Shown here piece by piece: positions 50,242 through 61,890 of a stretch of DNA of 64,000 nucleotides. The notes under the pieces are model-generated. The model made no database searches, was not told the origin of the DNA, and saw only the letters and a program-made list of their open reading frames with translations. The DNA lies in NCBI GenBank assembly GCA_022497155.1, contig MU385746.1:124001-188000 (forward strand), in the 5' to 3' direction. The DNA is from Whalleya microplaca (lineage: Eukaryota; Ascomycota; Sordariomycetes; Xylariales; Xylariaceae). The translations under genes and the position numbers were made by a program. Numbering within the stretch: the stretch's first letter is position 1; each line of letters opens with the position of its first letter.

Positions 50242-51173
50242 GGTTGAGTTGGTTTCAAGACAATTCGATATGCCGGTGATGCCATATCAAAGGTACGCTT
50301 CAGTGATTTAGATGTACGATCTAGAATGGAGCCCTTTTGATATCCTAGAGCTACGAACTTCAGGATTGAAGACGTCCCCATTTCTCTTCAGAATGAGTAT
50401 GCTCTCGAGTTCTGGACGGGCACATACTATGAGAGGGTCTCATATCCCTGTCTCAGAATAGAAGCTTTGAAATAAGAACTTTTGGACAGTGACTTTATCA
50501 CAATCGTTATCAGCCCTCTCAATTGCTAGTTTCTACGGAAGCCTCTAACTGCCGCCGTGGTTACACGGCCTCGTATCGGGTACAATTCGGAAGACAAGAA
50601 ATGCCAACTATCGATGACCGTGGCTTATAGCCACCTCGCTGAACCAATCAAGACCTTGCATTGCTACTCCCTTGCTGAGCTCAAGCGCCCCATGTGAAAA
50701 TAGATAACCAGCTTTTCTGGTTGGAGCTTCTGAGCGTGACGTCTTTAATAAGGTTTGTTTTAGCGCTATTGATGTTTCCGAATGGGCCGAGTTCTTTGTT
50801 TAGCGCACGGCAATGGGTCTATCTGAAACTATGTGTATCTTAAAGTACAAGGTATTCAGGTGTCATACATACGTAAAAACTCATAGTGGCTGACCTCTGT
50901 TAAGTTACTATTGGTTTATAAGAATGGAGAGTTCCGGTTTCCGTTTTGTTTCCCATCTTGTTTACTTCACTGAGAGGTTGCGACATTCGTAATGCATATA
51001 TCTCATTAGGTTCTGATCATGCGCTTTCCATGTTAGATAGAGAACTTGGTCTCAGGTGTGTTTGCTATTGGTAGTGTTTCGAATACTGCTACTCAAAGGA
51101 AACCAGTGAAACGGTAAAGGATAAGCTAAGAACTAGGCAAAAGGAAGTGGAAAGCGATCTACAACTAATTGAT

Positions 51174-53236
51174 ATGATCTCCTCTATATTGGTTGTCTTC
51201 GGCGTTGTGGCCGCATGGTCAGTTTACAAGGTGGTATTCGGTCTACGAAGCCATATTGCTCTTGCGAAGAGTACTGGACTACCATATTATATTGTTCGTA
51301 AGTTGAGATTAGGTTCCGGCACATGCCGTTAAATATGTGATTATGCTGATGTGTTAGCTCTCGACCCAATCAACTCTTTTGCTCAACTCACGGCACCAGT
51401 CTGGATTGGAATTTGGAAGTTATTCCCTAAGAAGTACTGGGAAAATGCCGCTGAGTAGGACAAATGTGCCTGAGATATCACAGTACCACGGACTAACAAA
51501 GGACTACGAAGCTTATGTGCTCCGGATTGGCAGTATGCGAAACTCCATGAACCCTTTCAGAAGAATGGGGAGACATTCCTGCTGGTGACACCTCGCCGGT
51601 TGAGATTGATCACAGACAATGCCGAGGTTATTCACCAAATTACATCTAGACGAGATGCGTTCCCGAAACCCACGGAACAGTATACGATATTGTCCATGTT
51701 TGGCGAAAACGTCGTCACAACCGAAGGAGCTCTGTGGCGTATGCACCGGAAGGTTACATCGGCATCTTTCAATGAAAGGAATTCTGCCTTGGTATTCAAA
51801 GTTGCCATAGAGCAAGCGGAAGGAATGGTTGATTACTGGATGCGACGGGACACTACGAATAATATCAAATCGATGGAAGAGGACACCATGACGCTAGCAC
51901 TGAATATCATTGGCTATGTGGGATTCGGGTTGAGGTTGCTTTGGCCAGGCCAGATGGTATCCGCAGGTACAGATCCAAGGATGACAAAATATACTAGCCT
52001 CGATGTTCCGACAGGACATACAGTTAGCTTTAAGGAGTCCATCGCAGGAACGCTGAAGTACCTTCTAGTTCTCTTAATAACACCTAGAGTGATTATAAGT
52101 AAGCAAAGGGTATTTCCTATTACAAACAAGGAGATGTTGATAAAGAAACAGACAATCTTCCAATCAAGACCATGAGCCTTGCTAGGGAAATGAGAGATAA
52201 CTATGTCAAGTATATGAACGAATTTCTCAGAGATAAAGTCGAAGACATCCGCCAAGGGGATAAGGAGGTTGGAATGGACATTATGGGTTCGCTGGTTGCG
52301 ACCTCGTACCAGGAAGAGGAGGCCAAGGCTAAGGGAACCAAAGGCAAGCTCAAAGATTCAGAAATCATTGGGAATGCATTCATAATGTTCCTCGCCGGTC
52401 ATGAGACTACTGCAAACGTAATCCACTTCACATTACTCGAGCTCGCCAATAACCCAGCTGCGCAACGCCGGTTACAGAAGGACATTGATGCGATATTGGG
52501 CGATACCGACCCAAGTACTTGGGATTATGGAGAGAAAATCAATGCCATGATGGCATCTATGATGGGCGCTTGCATGAATGAGACACTCAGAGTCATGCCA
52601 CCAGTGGTTGAGATCCCAAAGATGGTATCGCGAAACCAAGACCAGGTGGTGGTCATAGATGGCGAGAAGCATATGCTGCCACGAGGGATGTACGTCGGCT
52701 TGACCGTCCCGGCAGTACAGAGAAACCCGCGATTCTGGCCTACGAAGTCTAGCGAGATTAGCAATTCTCCCCATGACCTCGACGATTGGGTACCAGAACG
52801 CTGGTTTAGGGCGAGTCTGACGGACACACAGTCGGTCGAAGGCGCCGACACCGAAGATTTCGGAGGCTATGCCGGACCGGACACTAGCGCGCAACTATAC
52901 CGCCCCATTCCCGGTTCGTACATCCCGTTCTCGGACGGCGCGAGGTCATGTCTAGGGCGGCGTATTGCCCAAGTGGAGATCATCGCGGCCTTAGCTGTTA
53001 TCTTCCAGAAGTACAGCATTGAGAACGTGGTCGACGAATTGGCCAGCGATGAAGAGGTCGAGCGCATGACCCGGGAAGAGAAGGCCGAGTTGTACCGAAA
53101 GGTGACGCAGAGCTCCAGGCAAACGCTACGCCATGCTTCGAGCTTGATTACCCTCAAGCTAAACAGTGGCGCTTACGTACCTGTAAGGCTGGTTAAGAGA
53201 GGTGAGGAAAGATTCGTGAATTGGATTGGATCTTAG
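51174..53236 (+). CDS. Cytochrome P450 monooxygenase
   Basis: Exons 51174-51297, 51358-51454, 51512-52098 and 52152-53236, with introns of 60, 57 and 53 bp, give 630 aa. The frame opens earlier with GTG, but the first ATG is 51174. The second intron removes a TAG and a TGA and holds an ACTAAC branch site. A hydrophobic N-terminal anchor (ISSILVVFGVVAAW) places it in the ER membrane. Signature motifs are intact: AGHETT (oxygen-binding I helix) at 351-356, ETLR at 413-416, PERW at 484-487, and the haem loop FSDGARSCLG at 529-538 with ligand Cys536. The block MFGENVVTTEGALWRMHRKVTSASF is typical of fungal CYP3A-like P450s. The substrate is unknown. No reductase, transporter or backbone synthase is adjacent, and decayed repeat DNA lies upstream. 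Confidence 0.87.
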
Positions 53237-55657
53237 CGTACCGGTGTTTATATGGATCTGTTGCGTAGCTTTTGCACCTTCAACGGTCACTTTGATTAAC
53301 GAAGCTGATGGCTGAGGTTCGGTTTAAACAAGAAATTCTCTGTTTCACTAATGTCACCGTCATCACTGTGGATTTAATATAGCTGCTGCCCGAGGGAGCA
53401 TTGCGGTGTGACTGTTCCTCTATGACACAATCTAATACGCTGTTTTCCATTTATGAGATGCATACGAATCAGGGATCCACGTCTAGGGACCTACGGAGGC
53501 TAGCTGCAAGATACCAAATTTAGGTACTCCGCTTAAACCAATCAGGTATTCTGTACCCATTCTTAATCCGAGCCGATATCTCCGTATAAGTAGGTATATC
53601 GTAAACTAGATCTTAAGACCCCATAGTCTGAATTTAAAGAGATATAGATTGGAATCGAGGTAACTTTAGCCTAATGAGTTTTCTAGAGTGCTACTCGTGT
53701 GTCTTGATTATGCTGTTAATCCTCGGGCAGTTGGAAGATAGTGTCTTGGCTGCTTGGCCACATTCAGGGCTCATGGCCTCGTCATATTGTCGTAAATCTC
53801 TACTGTCACAATGCAAGAAACCAATCATAATTAAACGTAGTTAAATTAAGACTTTGTTATATATATTCGAAGGCTTGGACTTGTTTGGTTCTCATGGAAA
53901 TAGCGTTGGAAAGACCTTGAAAGTGAGGTTGGAAGGCATAAGCTTCGATCAAATGACATGGCGTATAACGTTCATTCGGGTAGGTGGTCTTGTGACGTCT
54001 GACATTGTTGGGGGAATTGTGTCAGCTAAATCCATTGGGCTACTTCCAAGCACGTATTGAGTCTATCTGCAACATACAGTCATAGATGATTAAAACCTTA
54101 ACATGTACCTGAGTGCCGGGTGATAATACGGCAGCTATGTACTAGTTCAAATCACCCAGTTACGTCACCGCCCACCTACGTCTTTTCGCATCAATGCTGT
54201 CTCAGGGGCATGTTGAAAGGACTCTTGGCAGTCACTAACAGAATCCCCGGCTATAATACTATTATTGTCTGTGGTCTTTGACTTGCTAAGAATGTTGTAA
54301 ATAATTACTTAAGCCCTCGCCTCATCAAGGAACCAACGCGCATTCGTGTTATTTCGCCCCGATTCTCCTTTGTTTGCAAACATCACCATCATCACTAGCA
54401 GCATCTGATAAAAACTACTTACTACTTGATTGCATGTAACACACATACCTACAGTTTACACATCATCAATCTGTATAAGTCCGGTCCGCCACCCGAGGCG
54501 CTACTTTAGCACAGTCTGGGTTAGGGACGAGACAACACGTTGCGTGTCACGACAGGCTACTTTATATGTAATCAGCCCTACATACGTATGCAGACAGTAT
54601 CACACAGTGCACAACTTCGTATCTCTTTCAAGTTGAGGAGGTGCTGGTCCGCTCCGCTCCGCATCGCATCGCACCGGTTATTGATTCGTATCACAAACGG
54701 TACCCTGACGTTGCGGGTAATATAAATTGCACTGCCGGTACGTGGAAGAATGCGCCGTCAAGGCTGTCGGGATATACTTGTTGACATCACCGGGCAGCAG
54801 TGCACGTTGCACAACTGTTCTAGAATAAGGTCTTCGGAGCAGGTGTTGGTCCGAGGACAAACGAAAGCGAGCTAGAGCAGTACCTTGCGGGTGCTCTCTC
54901 TCTCGAGGTAAATCAGAAGAATGCGTAAGTATATCGCCATGTTCCTCTTAACTCGACTCCCCTCATTCTCGGCCCTCTCTGTCATTTGTTGCCATGTTGC
55001 AAAGTTGCAAAAGTGAAGTCAACATACGCCTGTCATACAGGGATACGGCGCCAACGCATGCGTCCGTCCGATGCCAAATCTGACAAACTTCCGGGCGGGG
55101 GTTTCATCAAAGAAGTCAGAGCATCTGGACGTGATTGATGGCGTATGCGTTATGGCGTGTGGCGTGTGGCGTATGCTGCGGAACACTGTCGAGATGTGAA
55201 TCCCCAAGTGATAGGTTAGAAGTTTCGAGGCGGCTGTTGGGACTGTTGGGTCTGAAAGGAGATGACGCCGCCTTGTCATCCGCCATCTGAAAAGCGAGGC
55301 GAAATAACCCACAGCCAATACGTCCTCGATTAGGTCTAGTGAATTACCGCCAAGTCGGGCTATCAGCCTACTAGAACTTATCCCGACTTATCTAAGCGCC
55401 ATCCAGTGACTGGCTTGACCGGCTTCAACCTATAGCACACAGTATACCGTCAAGGGAGCCCCTGAACTTTCCGGATTACATGTTGATCTTCCCAATCACA
55501 GCACACCCCACGGCTCCATCCTGACCCAATTTCCAACAGATTCCACCCTTTATTTATTAGTCCTCGTTTCTCCCTACATCTTTTGCCCATTTTACTTTCT
55601 TGTTCCCCATTGCACACTACGACCTTGGCGTCGAATTTGCCAAAGCCTAATACATCG
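53237..55657. other. Spacer between P450 and CAX genes
   Basis: No gene is supported. The last few hundred bases, rich in C and T, are the likely promoter and leader of the CAX gene. An open frame starting upstream of 55658 uses TTG, so that part is treated as leader. Confidence 0.6.
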
Positions 55658-58041
55658 ATGAAGGAAAACCCGACTGATCAGTCCTCTTATATAGATCGCA
55701 TACGCTCTTGGGCTCGAACTCACGCGTATGGAGGCTCCAAATCAGCTACTGCGTCCAACAGCAACCCCATCCTTCCCCTAGGTGGCTTCCCGAACTCATC
55801 ACAGAAAGTGGAACAGAATCGAAATGGCAGCACCGGTGGCTCAGTCGGCGGCACAAATGGCCTTTTCGACGATACATCACACGCTCCCTCGAAGACTAGA
55901 TCGGATAGCGAAAGTGCCAATAGGTCAGCTGCGCCGGCATCTAAAGCTGAGGGGCCGGGGTCTGTCGTAGACGACGCTGGGGAGGAGAAGAAGAAGAAGT
56001 CCAATATCATCGTCCAATTCAACTTGGTCGTCAAGAAAATCCTCTTCCACAGCTGGATCAACGTGTTCTTGGTCTGTGTGCCTGTTGGAATTGCCCTTGC
56101 CAGCCTCCCGAACCGCAATGCCGGGGCTACGTTTGGCGTCAACGCCGTCGCCATCATCCCTCTTGCGGCCATCCTCAGCCATGCCACCGAGTCCGTGGCC
56201 CGCAAAATGGGCGACACGGTCGGTGCGTTGCTGAACGTTACATTTGGTAACGCCGTCGAGCTGATCATCTTCATTATCGCCCTGGTCAAGGGCGAGATCC
56301 GTATCGTCCAGGCCTCGCTTTTGGGGTCCATCCTCGCGAACCTGCTTCTTATCCTCGGTATGGCCTTCTTTCTTGGTGGCCTCCGATTCCGTGAACAGAT
56401 CTATAATAGCACCGTGACCCAGATGAGTGCCTGCCTACTCAGTTTGAGTGTGATCAGTCTCATGTTACCCACTGCTTTTCATGCGTCGTTCAAGGACAAA
56501 GCCGAAGCAGATGCCGAATCTCTGAAAATTAGCCGCGGTGTCAGCATTGTACGTGTAATCTAGTTTCCTAAAGTCCTCCACAGCATTAACGCTAATGCTG
56601 TTAGATCCTCCTTCTGGTGTACATCGTGTACCTCTTGTTTCAGTTGAAGTCACATGCGTACATGTATGAATCGACGCCTCAGCACATTATCGATGAGGAG
56701 TCTACACCCGGGCCTGCCGCTGCATGGCTCGAATCGTCCAGCTCTGATTCGAGCTCTTCCTCGGACTCGGATTCAGATGGATCTAGCCAATCTAGGAATA
56801 CTATGTCGAAGCGAGTTAGACGTGCTATCCGCGCGCGTCGTCGCAGAAAGTCTAGTGTTGCTTCCATCGATACCGAAGATGGTGCTCCACAGACTCGTAC
56901 CTCTTCGTTTGGCACCGGCAACACTAGCCCCGTCCATGAAGGCTCTAAATCCGGAGACTCCGGCAATGGACCTAGCTTCTTTCCCCGAATGAAATCTCAA
57001 GGAAGTGAAGAGGCCATCGAGGAAGAAGACGACCCCAAGGCTCACCGCAAATACCGCAGCAAACGTTCCAAGCGCAAGCACCGCCGACGTCACAGGAAGG
57101 CATCGACTCCCATGGAAGCTGAGGAAGCTCCTGGAGCGAATATTGTTGGCCTTGAGCCTGGAGAAGCGCGAAATCCTAACGCCTTCGACGGAGAGCCTCG
57201 CCGAGTTGACTTTGCGGACAACCTTACTCATGTTGATGTGGCTTTGGAAACAACCACCACTCCTGGTACTAGAAGACCCTTTAACAACTTGCGCGGGCTG
57301 TCATTCCGACCCGTGGCTAAGAGCCTGGCACCCCCTGTCTTCACGCAACCTACGCAGTCGGGAACCGAACAGCCCGTGCCAGTCGGACCCGTACCTCGCG
57401 TTCGCTATGGAATCCGGAGGACCAATTCTCTGCCCGGAAGACTCAACCAGGTTCAATACAATCGACCCCCCGGCGCCATGTTACCTGCACACATCCCAGC
57501 TATGCCCCGCGTCACCGGTCCCGGTGAAGAGGGCGAGGAACATGATGATGACCTGTCACGTCTTTCCGCCGTCATCATGCTGCTGATATCGACAGGCCTC
57601 GTGGCGGCGTGCGCCGAGTTCATGGTGGACGCCATCGATGACGTGGTCGGCAACAGCGCGCTGAAAGAGACGTTCATCGGGCTGATCATCCTGCCCATCG
57701 TCGGCAACGCGGCGGAGCACGTCACGGCGGTGACGGTGGCCGTGCGGAACAAGATGGACCTCGCGATCGGCGTGGCCATCGGCAGCTCGATCCAGATCGC
57801 GCTCTTCCTCACGCCGCTGGTGGTCATCATCGGGTGGATCATCGGGCAGCCCATGACGCTGTACTTCACGCTGTTTGAGACGGTCTGCCTGTTCGTCTCG
57901 GCCTTCGAGATCAACTTCCTGATACTCGACGGACGGAGCAACTACCTCGAGGGCGCGCTCCTGTGCGCTACGTATGTCATCATCGCGGTCGTGGCGTTTT
58001 TCTATCCCGAAGGAGACGCTGCGAGCACCTTGGGTGCCTAG
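55658..58041 (+). CDS. CAX-family Ca2+/H+ exchanger (Vcx1-like)
   Basis: Exons 55658-56548 and 56605-58041, with a 56-bp intron in phase 0, give 775 aa from the first in-frame ATG. A disordered N-terminus with a KKKK patch is followed by the first half of the exchanger (WINVFLVCVPVGIAL, then the alpha-1 repeat GNAVELIIF at about 197-205). A hydrophilic loop of roughly 300 residues contains a Ser/Asp run, a dense Arg/Lys cluster (SKRSKRKHRRRHRKAS) and acidic patches. The second half has the alpha-2 repeat GNAAEHVTAV at about 664-673 and the closing helices. GNAxE repeats define CAX antiporters that load Ca2+ into the vacuole in exchange for protons. Yeast Vcx1 is much shorter; the long central loop is an expansion seen in mould homologues. 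Substrate and location are inferred from family. Confidence 0.9.
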
Positions 58042-59401
58042 TGGGTAAATTCACGAGGAAGGGTGGCCTGATGTTCTCCCTTCTGATGCAGGGATCCAAC
58101 ATACGAAGCCATACCCTATCTATATTTGACAGTGGTCACGGCAGAGTTTCTTGCACATTTGTCATGGGTCACGTGTGGCAATTTGATATCTGGTTGGGGA
58201 CACGCGAGATGTGATGCTATGTGATACTGGCGGTTTCACGGACAAGGGGGAGGCGGGCGGTTTGCTAGGTGCGGAGATGTCCAGCCAACTTGGCCTCTGA
58301 TCAGGGATTTACAGTAGTATGATGATTTATTAGGTACCTAGGTTCAGCGCGGACGCGACTGGCTGCCAAATACACATACTCTCATTTTATCGCGAGCACG
58401 CTCATTATACTGTTGTGACCTTTGATATAAATGTGATGTAGTATTGTAACAATAGTCTATATCGACTTATGACCAATGTATAGTTTTGCCCCCTGGAATA
58501 ATGTAAAATTCATGGCGAGGAAGAGCCCGCTATAAGGAAAATATCAATAAGGCCAGATGAAGTATTCTGAAGCCATAATCGTAAGAGAAATACATATCTA
58601 CAAGATTGCCTCAGGAAATGTTAATGGACGTACGAATTTATTACAAGGTTTACTCCTCTAACATTAGTTCAATGGTTAGCCTCTACTCGATTTCTTATAA
58701 CGTAACAGTCACATAACGAAGTAACGACGTTATCAAATGCAAATTGATCTTGATTGTAGCTCTCGACTCTTATGGAAAATTGCCACACATACGACGACGA
58801 CAAACATTTTCAGTGAGCGCGTCAGGTGGCAAATATAATGATGAGCCCCTCTGCCCCTGAAGGCATCAGGGGGCTTTGATTAGTGGGGTGCATTAGGCTC
58901 GGGAGAAACGGGCCTAAAGAGCGGGTCTGATAAGGCGTACCCCACCAACCAACTGTTGCGGCTGAGCTGCTGAGCTGCTAAACCGAGGACTAGCTAACTT
59001 GTTATAAACTAAATAAATCCAACGCTCATCAGCTTCCAACTTCTCACCATTGACTAACCACTTTCACCCAAAATTGATCACGTTTCAATACCATCATCAC
59101 CATACAGCCGCAAACATCTTGGCAAGTAGCACAGCCTCCGTAGCAATTGATCCCATATTTACCAACCTCAAAAGACTACCCGTGTTCCATTGGCTCAGAA
59201 ATACATTGTTATATTTTGTCAGTGACTCATTCACTCGAGTGAGACCCATATGTGTCCGATGACGAATGGCATATATTGATTGTCCTGCCTTAAGCTAACG
59301 ACAGCTTATTTAACTCATTTCCATTCAATGGTTCATCATTGCTCACTTCCACTAGTATATATCTCAAGTCCGACGAAGACTTGAAAGAATCAACCAGCAC
59401 A
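58042..59401. other. Spacer between CAX and SPRY genes
   Basis: No gene is seen. It contains a small hairpin at 58853-58872 (GCCCCTGA, five-base loop, TCAGGGG), and CA-rich sequence before the SPRY ATG that is probably leader. Confidence 0.6.
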
Positions 59402-60574
59402 ATGTGTTTCAGCAACAAAGACACTTCTGACGATCCAGCGCCCAAGCCTGCGCAAGTATCGCGACCACCAGCATCAAGCAGTGTGCCAGAATCAAAAGCC
59501 AGAATGCCCTCCCAGAGCCATAGGCAGTCCGACTACGCGCCTCCTGCGGGACCGCCGCCGTCCAAGAACAACCCGTTCTTCGCCTGCTCCGCGCCACCCG
59601 GTCCACCACCGTCCCAGAGCAATCCACCCGACTCGTACGCACCGCCGCCCGGCCCCCCTCCTCCCTCGAATCCCGGGCATCGGCCGAAGCAGCACGACTG
59701 GGAGACCGCCGTCCCCGACACCGCGCTCCTCCCGCCGCCGCCCGACTTCTTCAGCGGCTACGACCGCTCGCCCGCCAACAACGCGACCGAGGCGGAGGCC
59801 AACAACGGCGAGCTCTGGTGCCAGCGGTTCCCGCTCCGCCCATCGCTACCAAACGACCCGCGCCTCGACCAGGTGATCGAGGACGGCTGCATCGACGTGT
59901 TCGCGCCGGACCACTTCCGCGGCGCCCTCGCGCGCGCGGGCCACAGCGTCTGGCGCGGCCACACCGCGCGCGGCTCCCGCGACGCCTGCCTCGCGAGCTT
60001 CCCGCCGCTGTACCAGGCGGCGGCGCACAGCCCGAGGGCCACGGGGCGCCGCAAGGAGATCTACTACGAGGTGCGCATACTCCAATCCGGCACCAACGCC
60101 GAGTACGTGCCGCTCGCGCTCGGGTTCGCGGCGGCGCCGTACCCGCCGTTCCGGCTGCCCGGCTGGCACCGCGCCAGCCTCGCCGTGCACGGCGACGACG
60201 GGCACAAGTACATCAACGATCGCTGGGGCGGCAAGGACTTCACGGGCCCCTTCGCCCGCGGCGAGACGGTCGGGCTCGGCATGCGGTTCAGCCCGCCCGG
60301 CCACGGCGCGGGGTCCAGGCCGCTCGGCAACGGCGCGCCCCCCGGCTACGACGACACGGCCATCGGGGTCGAGATCTTCCTCACGCGCGACGGCGTCGTG
60401 GCGGGGAGCTGGGACCTGCATGAGGAGTCGGATCGCCAGCAGGATCTGCCCGTGGCTGGTCTCGAGGGCGCCAATGACCTCATCGCGGCCGTGGGCGTGT
60501 TCGATGACGTCGCTTTCGAGATCGTGTTTGATCCTGAGCAGTGGTTGTGGAAGGACCACCAGAGATGGGATTGA
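59402..60574 (+). CDS. SPRY-domain protein with proline repeats
   Basis: A single exon starting at the ATG at 59402 (an upstream TTG frame was ignored) gives 390 aa. The N-terminal 100 residues are Pro-rich, with three copies of an APP(P)GPPPSxxNP unit, which may bind WW or SH3 domains. Residues from about 220 (IYYEVRILQSG) form a SPRY-like beta-sandwich: LALGFAAAPYPPFRLPGW, VAVHGDDG-type strand, GETVGLGMRFSP, GVEIFLTRDGVVAGSWDL and AVGVFDDVAFEIVFDP. SPRY folds bind peptides; yeast Ssh4 and Ear1 use one as ubiquitin-ligase adaptors, but those have a membrane segment and this protein shows none. Third positions are strongly G/C, sharply different from the AT-rich flanks. The role is unknown. 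Confidence 0.85.
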   Translation: MCFSNKDTSDDPAPKPAQVSRPPASSSVPESKARMPSQSHRQSDYAPPAGPPPSKNNPFFACSAPPGPPPSQSNPPDSYAPPPGPPPPSNPGHRPKQHDWETAVPDTALLPPPPDFFSGYDRSPANNATEAEANNGELWCQRFPLRPSLPNDPRLDQVIEDGCIDVFAPDHFRGALARAGHSVWRGHTARGSRDACLASFPPLYQAAAHSPRATGRRKEIYYEVRILQSGTNAEYVPLALGFAAAPYPPFRLPGWHRASLAVHGDDGHKYINDRWGGKDFTGPFARGETVGLGMRFSPPGHGAGSRPLGNGAPPGYDDTAIGVEIFLTRDGVVAGSWDLHEESDRQQDLPVAGLEGANDLIAAVGVFDDVAFEIVFDPEQWLWKDHQRWD

Positions 60575-60623
60575 GGGTCTTAGGGTTTAGGGGCTAGCGT
60601 TGGGGGTGAAAACGGTACGGTGT

Positions 60624-60647
60624 GGTGAGGTGAGGTGAGGTGAGGTC
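60624..60647 (+). repeat. (GGTGA)n repeat
   Basis: About four to five GGTGA units within 75 bp after the SPRY stop codon, so probably in its 3' untranslated region. Confidence 0.8.
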
Positions 60648-61806
60648 GGGGATGGTGTTGGGTTGGATTGGGATTAGATGGATGGATCGGGACCGTCCCC
60701 GTGGAGCCTTGGATGCGAGGCCAGGGGATGGTGCTTCTTCAAGTATAGAGTATAAGTACTGCGAAGTAATGTTTTAATTTTTATATTTTTTTTAAAAAAA
60801 AAAATTTACTTGCATAGTTAGGGATTCATGTGATCTTTTCTATTTGCCGCTGAGGAACTGACGTCCTTGAATGGCGTTGTTTAGGACATATTGATAATGC
60901 TAGATGGCAGAAAGATCCTGATGTCTTCGTACCAAGTACCTAGCGAGTTGCCCCAGGTTGGCTGGATTGCAAATAGACAGATGCCTTAATGTCTTTCATA
61001 TCACGGTGAAATGGTTTCGTATGGGTTTTTTTCGGGCACGTTTTGATCTAGTTTTCCATTTGTGCAAAGGGTAGTATTTCCAGAAAGCTTCTAGTCGTTT
61101 GGTTTGAGCCCAGGAGTATAGTGGCTTTGGTATAGCCCCAATAGGTAGTCAGGGTTACTAAGGTGGTGGTGTGGTATATTATTTCTGGGTTTGTGAAAGA
61201 CATCGTTGACAATCCTCCTATAAACATGTGAGGATTATGTGAAATGCCTGGGCGATAGGCCTATACTAAGCCCGTCCGCTAGATTTGGCGGTTTTCGATC
61301 ACGCAGCTATGTCATTCATCCTACTCGTCAAGAGGTGATTGATAGTAGCCGTTGAGTTTTATTGTGATTCATGTCTGCACATCTTAATCAATCTTAGGGT
61401 ACCTTTCTTGGGTGTGCTGCTACATTATCATGTACAAAGGGAAAGTTAAGCGCCTTCTATACTGAAATTGCCATTGCGTTACTTGCCTTTAGAGTATGAC
61501 ATTTCAGTAAGTCAGGTAGCCTTTCCTGAAAGTCACGAAGTCATAGTAATTATAATCATGCAGTACCGAGGCCCCCCTCTCTATCACTAGAGCTAGATGA
61601 AGCAAGTTCTATGAATAGAATTTACCTAGGGCAGAGATTAGTTCAAAGGCCGACCAAGTGATATATCTTGCTTTGTGCATCCTTTATGAAGAGCGATGGA
61701 TACAATGCCTTTGTCAAAAGGTAGAAAGATGCTCTGAAAGTCGAATATATTTATATCCAAGTTCTCTTTCAAATTCTCCCAGCATGTCTTTGTTAGTCAA
61801 TGCTCA

Positions 61807-61816
61807 TATATAAATA
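61807..61816 (+). promoter_or_regulatory. TATA-box-like TATATAAATA
   Basis: A good TATA match 75 bp upstream of the ATG at 61891, with an AC/AA-rich leader between them. This supports that start and transcription of the small gene. Confidence 0.45.
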
Positions 61817-61890
61817 CATAAGCCATACCGAGTCGTCTCTGCTACCATATTACAGATATACCCATTAATCTTGGAATTACAACCAAAACA

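Larger units (their letters stand above)
39406..51173. other. Gene-poor region, about 11.8 kb, AT-rich to the right
   Basis: No intact gene. From about 46.9 kb to 50 kb the sequence becomes very rich in A and T, with frequent TA dinucleotides and stops in every frame, unlike the genic parts. This is the look of sequence damaged by repeat-induced point mutation, though I did not compute indices. It contains a diverged direct repeat (49564-49733 and 50036-50241) and a transposon-end-like sequence at 45337. No transposase or polyprotein domain is readable. Confidence 0.55.
60575..61890. other. Spacer after SPRY gene
   Basis: It starts with a GGTGA repeat (60624-60647) and an A/T homopolymer stretch near 60780-60805. 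No gene is seen until the TATA-like element before 61891. Confidence 0.6.

Noticed and set aside
51174..58041. Secondary-metabolite cluster built around the P450
   Set aside because: No polyketide, peptide or terpene synthase, transporter of that type or regulator nearby. The next gene is a housekeeping-type CAX exchanger.
59492..60559. Long open frames on the minus strand and in other plus frames over the SPRY gene
   Set aside because: Shadows created by high G/C at third positions. Only the 59402-60574 frame has domain motifs.
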